Shown: positions 41,204-49,950 of the stretch, piece by piece
Layout of the letters: each line of letters starts with the position of its first letter
Numbering within the stretch: the first letter of the stretch is position 1
From: Paratissierella sp033809995
GTDB taxonomy: Bacteria > Bacillota > Clostridia > Tissierellales > Tissierellaceae
Direction: 5' to 3'
Length of the DNA stretch: 64,000 nt
Assembly (NCBI GenBank): GCA_033809995.1
Contig: JAPXKQ010000001.1
Coordinates: 105,139 to 169,138, forward strand
Made by a program: the position numbers and the translations under genes
The notes under the pieces: model-generated
Seen by the model: only the letters and a program-made list of their open reading frames with translations
The model's database searches: none
What the model was told of the DNA's origin: nothing

Positions 41204-43115
41204 TTAAACTCCCCTCCTTATCTATATTTCGATATTCATCAGTTGTCATACCAACCTTTTTCTTAAACAATGTGTAAAAGTATCTATTGTCATAATACCC
41301 TATTTCTTCAGCAATTTCCTTAGCTGTCATTTCTGTAGATTTTAGCAATTCCTTTGCCCTATCTATTCTGCAATTGATTATATAATCATTTAGGGTAATA
41401 CCTTTTTCATTTTTAAATATCTGCCTTAGATATCCTAATGATAAGTCAAGCTCCTCTGAAATTTCATTGGCTGTAAAGTCCTGCCTTGAGAAGTTATTTT
41501 GTATATATTCTTGGATTTTATCTGCTATACTATCCTTATTTAGACTAGCTGCTGTCTTGCTATCCTCAATATCATTATAATATATTACTTGATTTTCACC
41601 AATTTCTTTAGCATATTGTGCAGCCATGATAGCATACCTATGGCTAGATTTTATATTATCAATGCTATTTACTACAGTTCCAAGTCCAATTGATACAGTA
41701 GTGTTTAAATAATTTATGATATTGGTTTGTAAGTTTATTAGCATATCTACGATACTTTCAATCTTTTCATCGCTAAAATCATAATCGCTGATAATACAGC
41801 TTACGCAATTTTGCGATGTTATTGTGCAAGTCCACTTTGTACTTTTATTATTAATATCTATTATTTCTTCTAGTAAATTTGGTGTTATATAAGATTCGTC
41901 ATCGGGAACTATGGCAAAGGTAATGAATTTATCATCATCCTTAAAACCTAATATTTCATTGGTCAAATCATTTAAACTACCGTTAAATATCCTTAAGACC
42001 TGGGATTGTTTATCTTTTTGCATTAAATTTTCATATGTTTTGCCTAAGAAGGCATACTCATCCATAGAGTGTCTATCCCCTAGTGATGGGTATGCCTTAA
42101 TCTTATTTATAAGCCTATTTAAAGGCTCATAGATATTTTTAATTGAAACTATGCTAATTATGAGGCTAATTGCCATTGCCAATATAAAGAATATACCAAT
42201 GTAGCTATTTGTATTTCTAACTTCTTTTTCTAGAAAAGAATAGGGTGTGATGCTAATAAATACAAATCCTATATTTTCAGCCTTTTTAAAGGTAATAATT
42301 GATTTTTCTCCAAAGAAATCACCTATCAAGCTATCTTCAAAGATATGACTATTTGCAATTTTCTTATAAATATTGTTTCGTGGCAAGTCTTGTGCAAAAA
42401 GAGTGCCTTCTACGTCTGAAATTATCTTCCCGCTACTATTTACTATAATCATGCTGCCTTTATTTTTAGTGGTATTAAATAATGTAGAAATTTTATTTTG
42501 ATCTATATTTACAATTATTCCTGATGATAATTTACCTTCTTTATCCTTCGTGGAATAAACTATTGAAATATAGTTTTTATTATATTCAATATGGTTTAGT
42601 TTAAAGCTTGTTTTTCTAGGGAAAAATATCTCATTTTTATAATAATCATAATTTTTCTCAAAATCACTTAGTAAATCCAATGCATTTGTGTCATAAAAGT
42701 CTTTTATGGAATTACTTTCACTATAATTTGATATAATCAAATCCTTATTTAGGTTAAAAACATAAATTGAATCTAATAAGTCATTTGTGAAAACTTCGCT
42801 GTCAATAATATCAAAAACTGATTTAATGTCTTCTTCACTAAAATCAGTTGAATTAATTATTTTACCTATAGATTCGTTTTTTGTCCAAAGAGTATAGTAA
42901 TCACCATAAATATCTGTCAAAACATATTCAGCAGTATTGTAAGATTGCCTCAATAAGTCATAAGCAGAATCTGTTGTTTGAGTCTTAATCCTTTTAGATA
43001 CAAGACTAGATATTGCTACCATCAATATACTAGTCAGTAAAATGGATGTAATAAGAAATGAAATTATTAATCTTACTAACAATCTATTGTTAGTCAACAG
43101 TTTTTTTAATCTCAT
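41193..43115 (-). CDS. Membrane-bound AraC-family regulator with extracellular sensor
   Basis: 640 residues. First membrane helix about 15-37, an extracellular region to about 290 (Cache-like), a second helix near 300-320 (IGIFFILAMAISLIISIVSI), a middle region with weak similarity to the YesN/two-component type, and an AraC helix-turn-helix at the end (ADKIQEYIQNNFSRQDFTANEIS, DRAKELLKSTEMTAKEIAEEIGYYDNRYFYTLFKKKVGMT). This one-piece layout is common in Firmicutes for control of polysaccharide or wall functions. ATG 43115 with AGGAG is preferred over 43133. It reads into the PepSY gene. Confidence 0.87.
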   Translation of the reverse strand: MRLKKLLTNNRLLVRLIISFLITSILLTSILMVAISSLVSKRIKTQTTDSAYDLLRQSYNTAEYVLTDIYGDYYTLWTKNESIGKIINSTDFSEEDIKSVFDIIDSEVFTNDLLDSIYVFNLNKDLIISNYSESNSIKDFYDTNALDLLSDFEKNYDYYKNEIFFPRKTSFKLNHIEYNKNYISIVYSTKDKEGKLSSGIIVNIDQNKISTLFNTTKNKGSMIIVNSSGKIISDVEGTLFAQDLPRNNIYKKIANSHIFEDSLIGDFFGEKSIITFKKAENIGFVFISITPYSFLEKEVRNTNSYIGIFFILAMAISLIISIVSIKNIYEPLNRLINKIKAYPSLGDRHSMDEYAFLGKTYENLMQKDKQSQVLRIFNGSLNDLTNEILGFKDDDKFITFAIVPDDESYITPNLLEEIIDINNKSTKWTCTITSQNCVSCIISDYDFSDEKIESIVDMLINLQTNIINYLNTTVSIGLGTVVNSIDNIKSSHRYAIMAAQYAKEIGENQVIYYNDIEDSKTAASLNKDSIADKIQEYIQNNFSRQDFTANEISEELDLSLGYLRQIFKNEKGITLNDYIINCRIDRAKELLKSTEMTAKEIAEEIGYYDNRYFYTLFKKKVGMTTDEYRNIDKEGSLNES

Positions 43116-43125
43116 ATGAAAACTC

Positions 43126-43746
43126 CTAAACATTTTGTTGCTTTTTCTTTAGGGCATCTCTTAAACTGTCTTCCTCTTTTGCCAATATCCTTTTTAAATT
43201 TGGGATATGTTTATATATGCTTTGTGCAGCTATAAAAGTTGTAATTAATATACATGCCTTTCCAAATCCTAAATAGATTGTTGCCAAGATAAAAAATATT
43301 ACCAAGGAAATTGTGCCCAATGCGATAAAATCTGTAAAAACAGTAACGCCTAATATCACTAAGAATCCAATGATTCCTAGTCTATAATCTATTCCAAACA
43401 ACATACCTAGTGTAGAGGCAGTTCCCTTACCTCCCTTAAATTTCATAAAAAATGGATAATTGTGTCCTAAAATTACACTTGTTCCATTCAAATATAAATC
43501 CAATGTAGTAAAGTTCTTTATAAAATATCTTATAATTAGTATAGAAATAATTGCCTTTAAAATATCAAGTAAACCAACGACTACTCCCATTTTCCAACCA
43601 AATACTGTAACTGTATTTGATGCTCCAGCGTTTCCCCCACCCAATGTTCTAATATCAGTTTTCTTAATTGTTTTTCCAAGTATATATGACCATTGTAAAC
43701 ATCCCATTAAATAGCCAATCAATATAACTAATAGTGTCTTTTGCAT
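43126..43746 (-). CDS. plsY: Glycerol-3-phosphate acyltransferase
   Basis: A 206-residue, roughly five-helix membrane enzyme that acylates glycerol-3-phosphate using acyl phosphate, the first step of phospholipid synthesis. The three PlsY motifs are seen: GGGNAGASNTVTVFG, GHNYPFFMKFKGGKG and the last, GFGKAC region. ATG 43746 follows AAGGAGGTG; the upstream GTG in frame is part of that site. It lies just upstream of the AraC sensor gene (10-base gap) and is possibly co-transcribed. Confidence 0.9.
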   Translation of the reverse strand: MQKTLLVILIGYLMGCLQWSYILGKTIKKTDIRTLGGGNAGASNTVTVFGWKMGVVVGLLDILKAIISILIIRYFIKNFTTLDLYLNGTSVILGHNYPFFMKFKGGKGTASTLGMLFGIDYRLGIIGFLVILGVTVFTDFIALGTISLVIFFILATIYLGFGKACILITTFIAAQSIYKHIPNLKRILAKEEDSLRDALKKKQQNV

Positions 43747-43851
43747 GAGAATCACCTCCTTGATTTTGTAAGATTATTATAACATAAGTGCAATGCGCGG
43801 ACCAGAATTACCCTTAAAAATTAAGGCACAGTTTTACACTGTACCTATCTT

Positions 43852-44355
43852 TTAATAATTTGACCTTTTCATCATATTTACATTTCCAGTTGTATTATAT
43901 GGTACAGTCATAATAAAGCTATTTTTATCTTTATCATAATGATATGATTTTAAAGTTAGATTTGCTGTTCCTACTTGTACTGTATCAATATAGAAATCAT
44001 CTTCTATGGTATATACATAAAAGTCTATACTACCAAGCTGTACATAATCATCAAATAATACATAATCCTTATCAGTATCTTGGACTAAGAATAGCCAGTT
44101 TTGACCATCATCCCAGACTATTTCACCACTTTCATCTTTTTCTGCTGCAGTGTACATTGCTATTCTTTCCTCTTCACCATCTTTATCAAAGTCAAGTAAA
44201 TACTCATCTAAAAGGGTTAGATTGGCAACATCAATCTTATCTGTTGAGGATATCTCCTTAGATTCAATCACTTCATTATCAATAGGTGCTTTTGTACATC
44301 CAATTATACTTATTGACAAAGAAAAGGCTAATATAAGTAATATTATTTTTTTCAT
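43852..44355 (-). CDS. Lipoprotein of unknown function
   Basis: 167 residues with a signal peptide and lipobox SIIGC. The mature part has LLDFDKDGEEERIAMYT and later beta-rich runs (DTDKDYVLFDDY, IDTVQVGT), a calcium-like DxDxDG element and a VCBS-like repeat feel. I cannot name a family with confidence. It is monocistronic, convergent to nothing, and reads away from the metal cluster. Confidence 0.65.
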   Translation of the reverse strand: MKKIILLILAFSLSISIIGCTKAPIDNEVIESKEISSTDKIDVANLTLLDEYLLDFDKDGEEERIAMYTAAEKDESGEIVWDDGQNWLFLVQDTDKDYVLFDDYVQLGSIDFYVYTIEDDFYIDTVQVGTANLTLKSYHYDKDKNSFIMTVPYNTTGNVNMMKRSNY

Positions 44356-44535
44356 AAACTCACCATCCTTTATCTAAATGTATCACAATTTTATTGTATT
44401 TAATATAGAATGACTGAATATGTAACCAATTTGTAAAACTACTAGCTGTGAAATATGAATTGTAAATTGGAAATAGTATAATAGGACGGATTAGTTAAAT
44501 AATATTTATTGAAAAGGGTATAAATTAATTAAATT

Positions 44536-44577
44536 TTGACCTAGGTCAAGGCATCAATTCCTAATACCCCATATAAT
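44536..44577 (+). promoter_or_regulatory. Crp/Fnr-type operator and promoter of the HMA/ATPase operon
   Basis: TTGACCTAGGTCAA (44536-44549) is a perfect TTGAC-N4-GTCAA palindrome. TATAAT lies at 44572-44577, so transcription should start near 44584 and the operator is centred about 41.5 bases upstream, the class II activator position. There is no -35 of its own. The Crp/Fnr protein at 46764 is the obvious binder. Confidence 0.72.
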
Positions 44578-44612
44578 TGAATTAACAAAATAAAAACAAG
44601 GAGGAGTTTTAA

Positions 44613-44828
44613 ATGACAACAAAAACATATCAATTAGACACATTAACTTGCCCAAGTTGTACAGCAAAAATTGAAGGAATGTTAAAAAAGACTGAAGGGA
44701 TAAAGGAATCTGAGGTATTATTCAACACATCAAGAGTAAAGGTAACATTTGACGAAACAAAAATAGACTCTGAAACAATTAAAAGCAAAATTGATAAATT
44801 AGGCTTTGATGTATTATCAGAAAAATAA
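44613..44828 (+). CDS. Heavy-metal-associated (HMA) domain protein, metallochaperone-like
   Basis: 71 residues, a single HMA ferredoxin-like fold with the metal-binding LTCPSCTAKIE in place of the usual MxCxxC. It probably hands metal to the ATPase 30 bases downstream, whose own N-terminus lacks an HMA domain; the pair is a split version of the commoner fusion. A ribosome site GGAGGAG precedes ATG 44613. The metal (Zn, Cd, Cu, Fe or Mn) is undecided. Confidence 0.85.
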   Translation: MTTKTYQLDTLTCPSCTAKIEGMLKKTEGIKESEVLFNTSRVKVTFDETKIDSETIKSKIDKLGFDVLSEK

Positions 44829-44857
44829 TTCATAGAAAAAGAAAGGGGGTATTAAAA

Positions 44858-46729
44858 ATGACCAAAGGCCAAAGAGTTTTAATTTCAGGTATATTAGTGA
44901 GCTTATCTTTCATATTAAAAGAGACAATGGGATATGCATTAATAACAAAGATAGTAATGATTGCTTCTACTATAATAGCTGGTACCCCCATCTTTAAAAA
45001 TGCTTTTGAGGCTATTAAGTACCGTATAGTCGGTATAGATGCCTTAGTAACAATAGCAGTAACAGGGGCTATATTTATAGGGGAGTTTTGGGAAGCAGCA
45101 GCAGTAACATTTCTTTTCATGCTAGGTGATTATCTGGAGTCAAGAACTATAGAAAAAACTCGATCATCTATAAAGGCACTTCTTGATTTGGCTCCTGATA
45201 CAGCAAAGGTATTGAGAGATGGGGAAGAGATAGAATTAAGCCCAGATGAAGTAGTCAAGGATGATTTGGTAGTTGTAAAACCAGGAGAAAAGATTTCTGT
45301 AGATGGAACAGTAATTGAAGGTAATGCATATGTAAATCAAGCAGCAATCACTGGAGAGTCAATCCCTGTAAATAAAAATCTAGAGGATAATCAGGTATTC
45401 TCTGGCACAATCATAGAATCAGGATATTTAATCATAAAGGCAGATAGGGTAGGAGAAGACACTACCTTTGCAAGAATTTTACAAATGGTAGAAGAAGCAC
45501 AAGATAAAAAGGCTAAGACACAAAAATTTTTAGAAAAGTTTTCTAGATTTTATACACCAGGCATAATAATATTAGCGGTATTATTATATTTAGTAACTAA
45601 AGATATAGTATTAGCTCTAACTCTATTAGTAATAGCTTGTCCAGGGGCATTGGTCATATCCACTCCAGTATCAATAGTAGCTGGAATTGGAAATGGGGCA
45701 AAGCATGGTGTACTAGTCAAAGGTGGAGAAATCATGGAGAAATTAGGTACAATAAAGGTTCTTGCCTTTGACAAAACAGGAACATTGACTGTAGGAAAAC
45801 CATCAGTTACACACGTTAAAGCTTACGGAATAGAAGAAGATGAATTATTAAGACTTACAGCAATAGGAGAATCCTATTCTGAGCATCCATTGGGTAGAGC
45901 CATAATTGCAAAAGCAGAAGAAAAAATGGGTAAAATCAATGATGTACCTGAAGATGCGGAAATCATCACAGGTCAGGGTTTGAAAGTAGTTATTGGTGGA
46001 AAGACTTATCTAATTGGCAATAGAAAATTATTTGCTTCTCATGGAATAAATATAGAAGCTCAGGAAAAATATTTGGCTTCTGAGGAAGAAAAAGGACAAA
46101 CAGCCGTTATAGTTGGTAGTACGGATAATGTTTTGGGTATAATCTCAATAGCTGATACCGTTAGAGAAGATGCCAAAAAACTAATAGCTAATTTAAAATC
46201 CCTTGGAGTTAAAAAAATAGTAATGCTTACAGGAGATAATAGAAGAGCGGCAAAGGCAATATCTGAAGAACTGGGAATAGATGAGTACTTTGCGGAATTA
46301 TTACCTGAAGATAAGGTACGAGTACTCGGTGAACTTCAAGAGAAGTATGGAACAACTGCAATGGTAGGGGACGGAGTAAATGATGCACCTGCATTGGCCT
46401 CAGCAGATTTAGGGATAGCCATTGGTGGAGCGGGTACAGATGTAGCTATGGAAACAGCCGATGTCGTATTGATGTCAGCAGAGATAAAAAAATTATCCCA
46501 TGCTATAGGTTTAAGTAGAGCCACAGTAAATAATATGAAACAAAATATCTACTTTGCCATTTTAGTAGCAGCATTGCTACTTGCGGGAGTACTTGTCAAG
46601 ACAGTAAACCTATCCTTCGGAATGTTGGTCCATGAACTAAGCGTATTACTTGTAATCATCAATGCAGTAAGACTATTGGCATATGGAGACAGGGGTAAGT
46701 CCAAACAAAAGGTATTAGCTTCTAATTAG
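44858..46729 (+). CDS. P1B-type heavy-metal transporting ATPase with CPG motif
   Basis: 623 residues. DKTGTLT (phosphorylation), SEHPLGRAI (HP motif), GDGVNDAP (hinge) and TGES (actuator) are present. The membrane metal motif is IACPGALVIS: a CPG in place of the usual CPC, CPH or SPC. This alters the metal ligand set and makes the substrate hard to predict. No N-terminal HMA domain; the separate HMA protein precedes it. It is under a Crp/Fnr-type promoter and followed by the regulator itself. Confidence 0.9.
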   Translation: MTKGQRVLISGILVSLSFILKETMGYALITKIVMIASTIIAGTPIFKNAFEAIKYRIVGIDALVTIAVTGAIFIGEFWEAAAVTFLFMLGDYLESRTIEKTRSSIKALLDLAPDTAKVLRDGEEIELSPDEVVKDDLVVVKPGEKISVDGTVIEGNAYVNQAAITGESIPVNKNLEDNQVFSGTIIESGYLIIKADRVGEDTTFARILQMVEEAQDKKAKTQKFLEKFSRFYTPGIIILAVLLYLVTKDIVLALTLLVIACPGALVISTPVSIVAGIGNGAKHGVLVKGGEIMEKLGTIKVLAFDKTGTLTVGKPSVTHVKAYGIEEDELLRLTAIGESYSEHPLGRAIIAKAEEKMGKINDVPEDAEIITGQGLKVVIGGKTYLIGNRKLFASHGINIEAQEKYLASEEEKGQTAVIVGSTDNVLGIISIADTVREDAKKLIANLKSLGVKKIVMLTGDNRRAAKAISEELGIDEYFAELLPEDKVRVLGELQEKYGTTAMVGDGVNDAPALASADLGIAIGGAGTDVAMETADVVLMSAEIKKLSHAIGLSRATVNNMKQNIYFAILVAALLLAGVLVKTVNLSFGMLVHELSVLLVIINAVRLLAYGDRGKSKQKVLASN

Positions 46730-46763
46730 ATAAAGCAGGTAAATGCCTATAAGAGGTGGGAAA

Positions 46764-47447
46764 ATGGCACAGTGTAATTGTATGAAAAGAGAGGGTAGGA
46801 ATTGTATTGAAATGGTTCCTATCTTCAGTAATCTAACACAAGAAGAGATGCTTGAGGTGGCGGCTATAACATTTGATAGAACTGTTGAAAAGGGTGAGAT
46901 GATTTACAGGGCAGGAGAAAAGCTGGATAGACTTTATGTAATTCATAAGGGAAAAGTCAAAATTGCTAGACTCAATGATAGTGGTAAAGAACAGGTTATT
47001 AGAATTTTGGGACCAGGAGAGTTTCTTGGGGAATTATCTTTATTTAGTCCAACCCCAATGACAGATTATGGAGAGGCATTAGAAAAAACCACCATGTGCA
47101 TAATTGATGGAGCTCAACTAAAAAACCTAATGATAAAGTTTCCATCAATAGCTTTTAAGGTAATGGAAGAGCTTAGTAGTAGACTGGATAAGGTTGAGAA
47201 TTTAGTTGAAGATATTAGCTTAAATACAGTAGAAAAAAGATTGGCAAATACATTGATCAGTATGTCAAATGGAAATAAGGAAGTAGTACTAAAGATGAGT
47301 AAAAAGGATTTAGCATCCTATATTGGAATGAGTCAGGAAACATTAAGTAGAAAGTTATCATATTTTCAAGAAATCGGACTAATTAAACTAATAGGTCATA
47401 GAAGAATAGTACTATTAGATATTGAAGGGCTAAAGAAACAAGAGTGA
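46764..47447 (+). CDS. Crp/Fnr-family transcriptional regulator
   Basis: 227 residues. An unusual Cys-rich N-terminus (AQCNCMKREGRNCIE) is followed by a cyclic-nucleotide-binding fold (about 25-140) and the Crp helix-turn-helix (KKDLASYIGMSQETLSRKLSYFQE, about 185-208), whose E-x2-SR residues recognise TTGA/TCAA half-sites. The N-terminal cysteines could hold an Fe-S cluster or metal, as in Fnr, though spacing differs. I read it as the activator of its own HMA/ATPase operon; ATG 46764 is chosen over 46743 by AAGAGGTGGG. Confidence 0.88.
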   Translation: MAQCNCMKREGRNCIEMVPIFSNLTQEEMLEVAAITFDRTVEKGEMIYRAGEKLDRLYVIHKGKVKIARLNDSGKEQVIRILGPGEFLGELSLFSPTPMTDYGEALEKTTMCIIDGAQLKNLMIKFPSIAFKVMEELSSRLDKVENLVEDISLNTVEKRLANTLISMSNGNKEVVLKMSKKDLASYIGMSQETLSRKLSYFQEIGLIKLIGHRRIVLLDIEGLKKQE

Positions 47448-47527
47448 AGAACTAAGAACTGCTAGGGTGAGGAAAACAGGTACTTTTAATAAAATTAGAA
47501 ATAAATATTTTAAGGAGGTATATATTT

Positions 47528-48715
47528 ATGAGTTTTAAAATGACAGACAAAGTAACTTGGGTTGGTAAAATTGACTGGGAACTTAGACGTTTCCATGGGG
47601 ATGAATATTCAACAGACAGGGGTTCATCATATAATTCTTACTTAATTAAAGATGAAAAGACAGTATTAGTAGATACAGTATGGCAACCATTTGCAGCAGA
47701 ATTCGTAGAAAAGCTTAAAAAGGAAATAGATCTAAAAGAAATCGACTATATCATAGCCCAACATAGTGAGATTGACCATAGCGGTGCTCTACCATTATTA
47801 TTGAAGGAAATTCCAGGGACACCAGTTTACTGTACATCAAATGGCAAAAAGATACTTCAAGGTCATTATCATGAGGATTGGAATTTTGTAGAAGTTAAGA
47901 CGGGAGATACACTAAATATTGGTGAATCAACACTTACATTTGTAGAAGCAAGAATGTTACACTGGCCAGACAGCATGATGACATATATGAGCGGAGAAAA
48001 TATTTTATTTAGTAATGATGCCTTTGGTCAACATTATGCATCTGAATTGATGTACAATGACCTAGTAGATCAGTGTGAACTATTTGAAGAGGCTATAAAA
48101 TATTATGCAAATATACTTACTCCATTTAGTCCATTGGTTACTAAGAAAATTGAAGAAGTACTTAGCCTTAACCTACCATTAAATATGATAGCAACATCCC
48201 ATGGTGTAATTTGGAGAGATAATCCAGTACAGATAGTAGAAAAATATTTAAAATGGGCAGACGCTTATCAAGAAGATCAAATCACAATAGTATATGATAC
48301 AATGTGGAATGGTACTAGAAGAATGGCTGAGGCAATAGCAGAGGGGATTAGATCAGTAGATAGTAAGGTTGCTGTTAAATTATTTAATGCTTCAAATACA
48401 GATAAAAATGATGTAATTACTGAACTATTTAAATCTAAGGCATTTTTAGTAGGTTCTTCAACTGTAAATAAGGGTATCATGCATGCCACAGGGGGACTAT
48501 TAGAAATGATAAGAGGAATAGGATTTAAAAAGAAGAAAGTTGCAGCCTTTGGATCCTATGGCTGGTCAGGTGAAAGTGTAGAGATAATAGAAGAAAAACT
48601 AAGAGATGCTAAATTGGATATTGTTCAAGAAGGAATCAAAGTCTTGTGGAATCCAGATGAAGAAGCTAAAAAACAATGCTTTGAGTTTGGAAAGAGCTTT
48701 GCGGAAAAACTATAA
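47528..48715 (+). CDS. Flavodiiron protein (A-type flavoprotein)
   Basis: 395 residues. A beta-lactamase-like diiron domain (residues 1-250) carries all seven ligands in standard order: HSEIDH, MLHWPD, SNDAFGQH and ATSHGV. A flavodoxin domain follows (YDTMWNGTRRMAEAIAEG, SSTVNKG, FGSYGWSGE). The class reduces O2 and/or NO to water or N2O and protects anaerobes. It sits after the Crp/Fnr gene with its own AAGGAGG; joint control by oxygen or NO is inferred. No rubredoxin gene is adjacent. Confidence 0.93.
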   Translation: MSFKMTDKVTWVGKIDWELRRFHGDEYSTDRGSSYNSYLIKDEKTVLVDTVWQPFAAEFVEKLKKEIDLKEIDYIIAQHSEIDHSGALPLLLKEIPGTPVYCTSNGKKILQGHYHEDWNFVEVKTGDTLNIGESTLTFVEARMLHWPDSMMTYMSGENILFSNDAFGQHYASELMYNDLVDQCELFEEAIKYYANILTPFSPLVTKKIEEVLSLNLPLNMIATSHGVIWRDNPVQIVEKYLKWADAYQEDQITIVYDTMWNGTRRMAEAIAEGIRSVDSKVAVKLFNASNTDKNDVITELFKSKAFLVGSSTVNKGIMHATGGLLEMIRGIGFKKKKVAAFGSYGWSGESVEIIEEKLRDAKLDIVQEGIKVLWNPDEEAKKQCFEFGKSFAEKL

Positions 48716-48725
48716 TAGGTTTTGT

Positions 48726-48750
48726 GGGATGGACTTTGTGCCATCCCTAT
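48726..48750 (+). terminator. Hairpin after the flavodiiron gene
   Basis: GGGATGG pairs with CCATCCC across an eight-base loop (ACTTTGTG), followed by TATTTTA. The stem matches the first hairpin after moaC-MOSC at 19849. Confidence 0.65.
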
Positions 48751-48794
48751 TTTAATCTTACCCTATTAATTTGGAATTTTCCCAGGGTCTAGGT

Positions 48795-49064
48795 CTAAAA
48801 TATAATTTTCTTTTGCTCCTCTTTACTAAGATTCATAAGGTTAATGAAAAATAATTCTAAAGAATCTTCAAAGTCCTTATTTTTTAATCTAAGTTTATTT
48901 TTATCAATAACCTCTTTTTCCCTACTTACATTTAAAATAGGAATATTATTTTGCTTTTTATATTCTGCTACTTTAAGTACAACTTCCATTCTTTCTTCAA
49001 AAAGAGCTACCAACTGTCTATCAATTTCATCAATCTTATCTCTAAATTGTTTTAAATCCTCCAT
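48795..49064 (-). CDS. Chorismate mutase (AroQ class)
   Basis: 89 residues, all helical: FRDKIDEIDRQLVALFEERMEV, KVAEYKKQNN and REKEVIDK, with the Arg and Lys spacing of AroQ chorismate mutases. It catalyses chorismate to prephenate for Phe/Tyr synthesis. It stands alone, with no other aromatic pathway genes near, so a stand-alone monofunctional form is likely. Start at 49064. Confidence 0.85.
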   Translation of the reverse strand: MEDLKQFRDKIDEIDRQLVALFEERMEVVLKVAEYKKQNNIPILNVSREKEVIDKNKLRLKNKDFEDSLELFFINLMNLSKEEQKKIIF

Positions 49065-49197
49065 GTCTTTCCTACCTTTCTAAAGTGTATTAAAAGCTAT
49101 TAAATTAAGTATATCAATTTCATCCATAGCTTACAATTCTAAAAATCATTAAGATGTTTTTTAGAATAAGTGAAAGGTTCCAACTCTAATGAATTTT

Positions 49198-49863
49198 TTA
49201 TAAAAGCTTTTTTAAAAATGAGAATTTCAAATTAAAGACATACCTTTTATCAAGGTAGTTGCATATACTATTTGTAATGCTTCCAGTAACAATAGCCCCT
49301 ATAATTGTTCCAATACCAACACTATCCATATATCCAAGCATAGAAAATGAAAGTATTAAAGTTATAGCTACACAAATTAAATCGAATGTAGTTTTAACTC
49401 TTTTTATAGGCACATTGAGATACTCTGTCATATCACGAACAAAGGTATCAAAAGGCAATGCAGGCAATTTACATTTAATAAATAAGCTGGCTCCTATAGT
49501 TAGAAGTAAGAGTCCCAAAACAAAGTATATCACACGGAAGGAAAAAGAAATCGGCCATGATAGCATCATGAATTTACTAATATCCAACATTGCACTAAAT
49601 GCGATTGCTATTATAAAGGAAAGTAAGTATCCAATTTTGAATTGTCTTGTGATAGAAATCAGTATTAATATAGTTGCACTTTGAACTATAAAGTTCCATG
49701 CTCCGAAGGATATGGAAGTAAAAATATGGCTTAATACCAAAGGAACTGAGGAAAGGGTAGTTATGCCAAAATTACTTTTTGAAATTAAGCTGACAGAGAA
49801 ACTGTTAATTATTATAGCTAATATTAATCCTAGCTCACAGGGAAAAATTTTCTTTTTATACAT
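49198..49863 (-). CDS. YczE/YitT-like membrane protein
   Basis: 221 residues and about five membrane helices. The pattern SLISKSNFGITTLSSVPLVL followed by LPALPFDTFVRDM is seen in the YczE/YyaS family, whose function is unknown. ATG 49863 follows GAGGT with eight-base spacing and is preferred over 49878. A terminator at 49919 separates it from the DASS gene above, so it has its own promoter. Confidence 0.7.
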   Translation of the reverse strand: MYKKKIFPCELGLILAIIINSFSVSLISKSNFGITTLSSVPLVLSHIFTSISFGAWNFIVQSATILILISITRQFKIGYLLSFIIAIAFSAMLDISKFMMLSWPISFSFRVIYFVLGLLLLTIGASLFIKCKLPALPFDTFVRDMTEYLNVPIKRVKTTFDLICVAITLILSFSMLGYMDSVGIGTIIGAIVTGSITNSICNYLDKRYVFNLKFSFLKKLL

Positions 49864-49918
49864 TTTAAAATACCTCATTTCAAGTAAATATACATGGTGA
49901 TCATAGTCTGATTACCAT

Positions 49919-49947
49919 TAAAAAAAGTGGACATATGCCCACTTTTT
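49919..49947 (-). terminator. Terminator after the DASS transporter gene
   Basis: Read leftward: AAAAAGTGG, loop, CCACTTTTT, then more T. It sits just after the stop codon at 49951. Confidence 0.88.
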
Positions 49948-49950
49948 AAT

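Noticed and set aside
44148..44377. 75-codon rightward ORF opposite the lipoprotein gene
   Set aside because: Shadow of the leftward lipoprotein, which has a signal peptide, lipobox and ribosome site.
49259..49684. 141-codon rightward ORF opposite the YczE-like gene
   Set aside because: Antisense to a well-formed membrane protein; no ribosome site or recognisable product.
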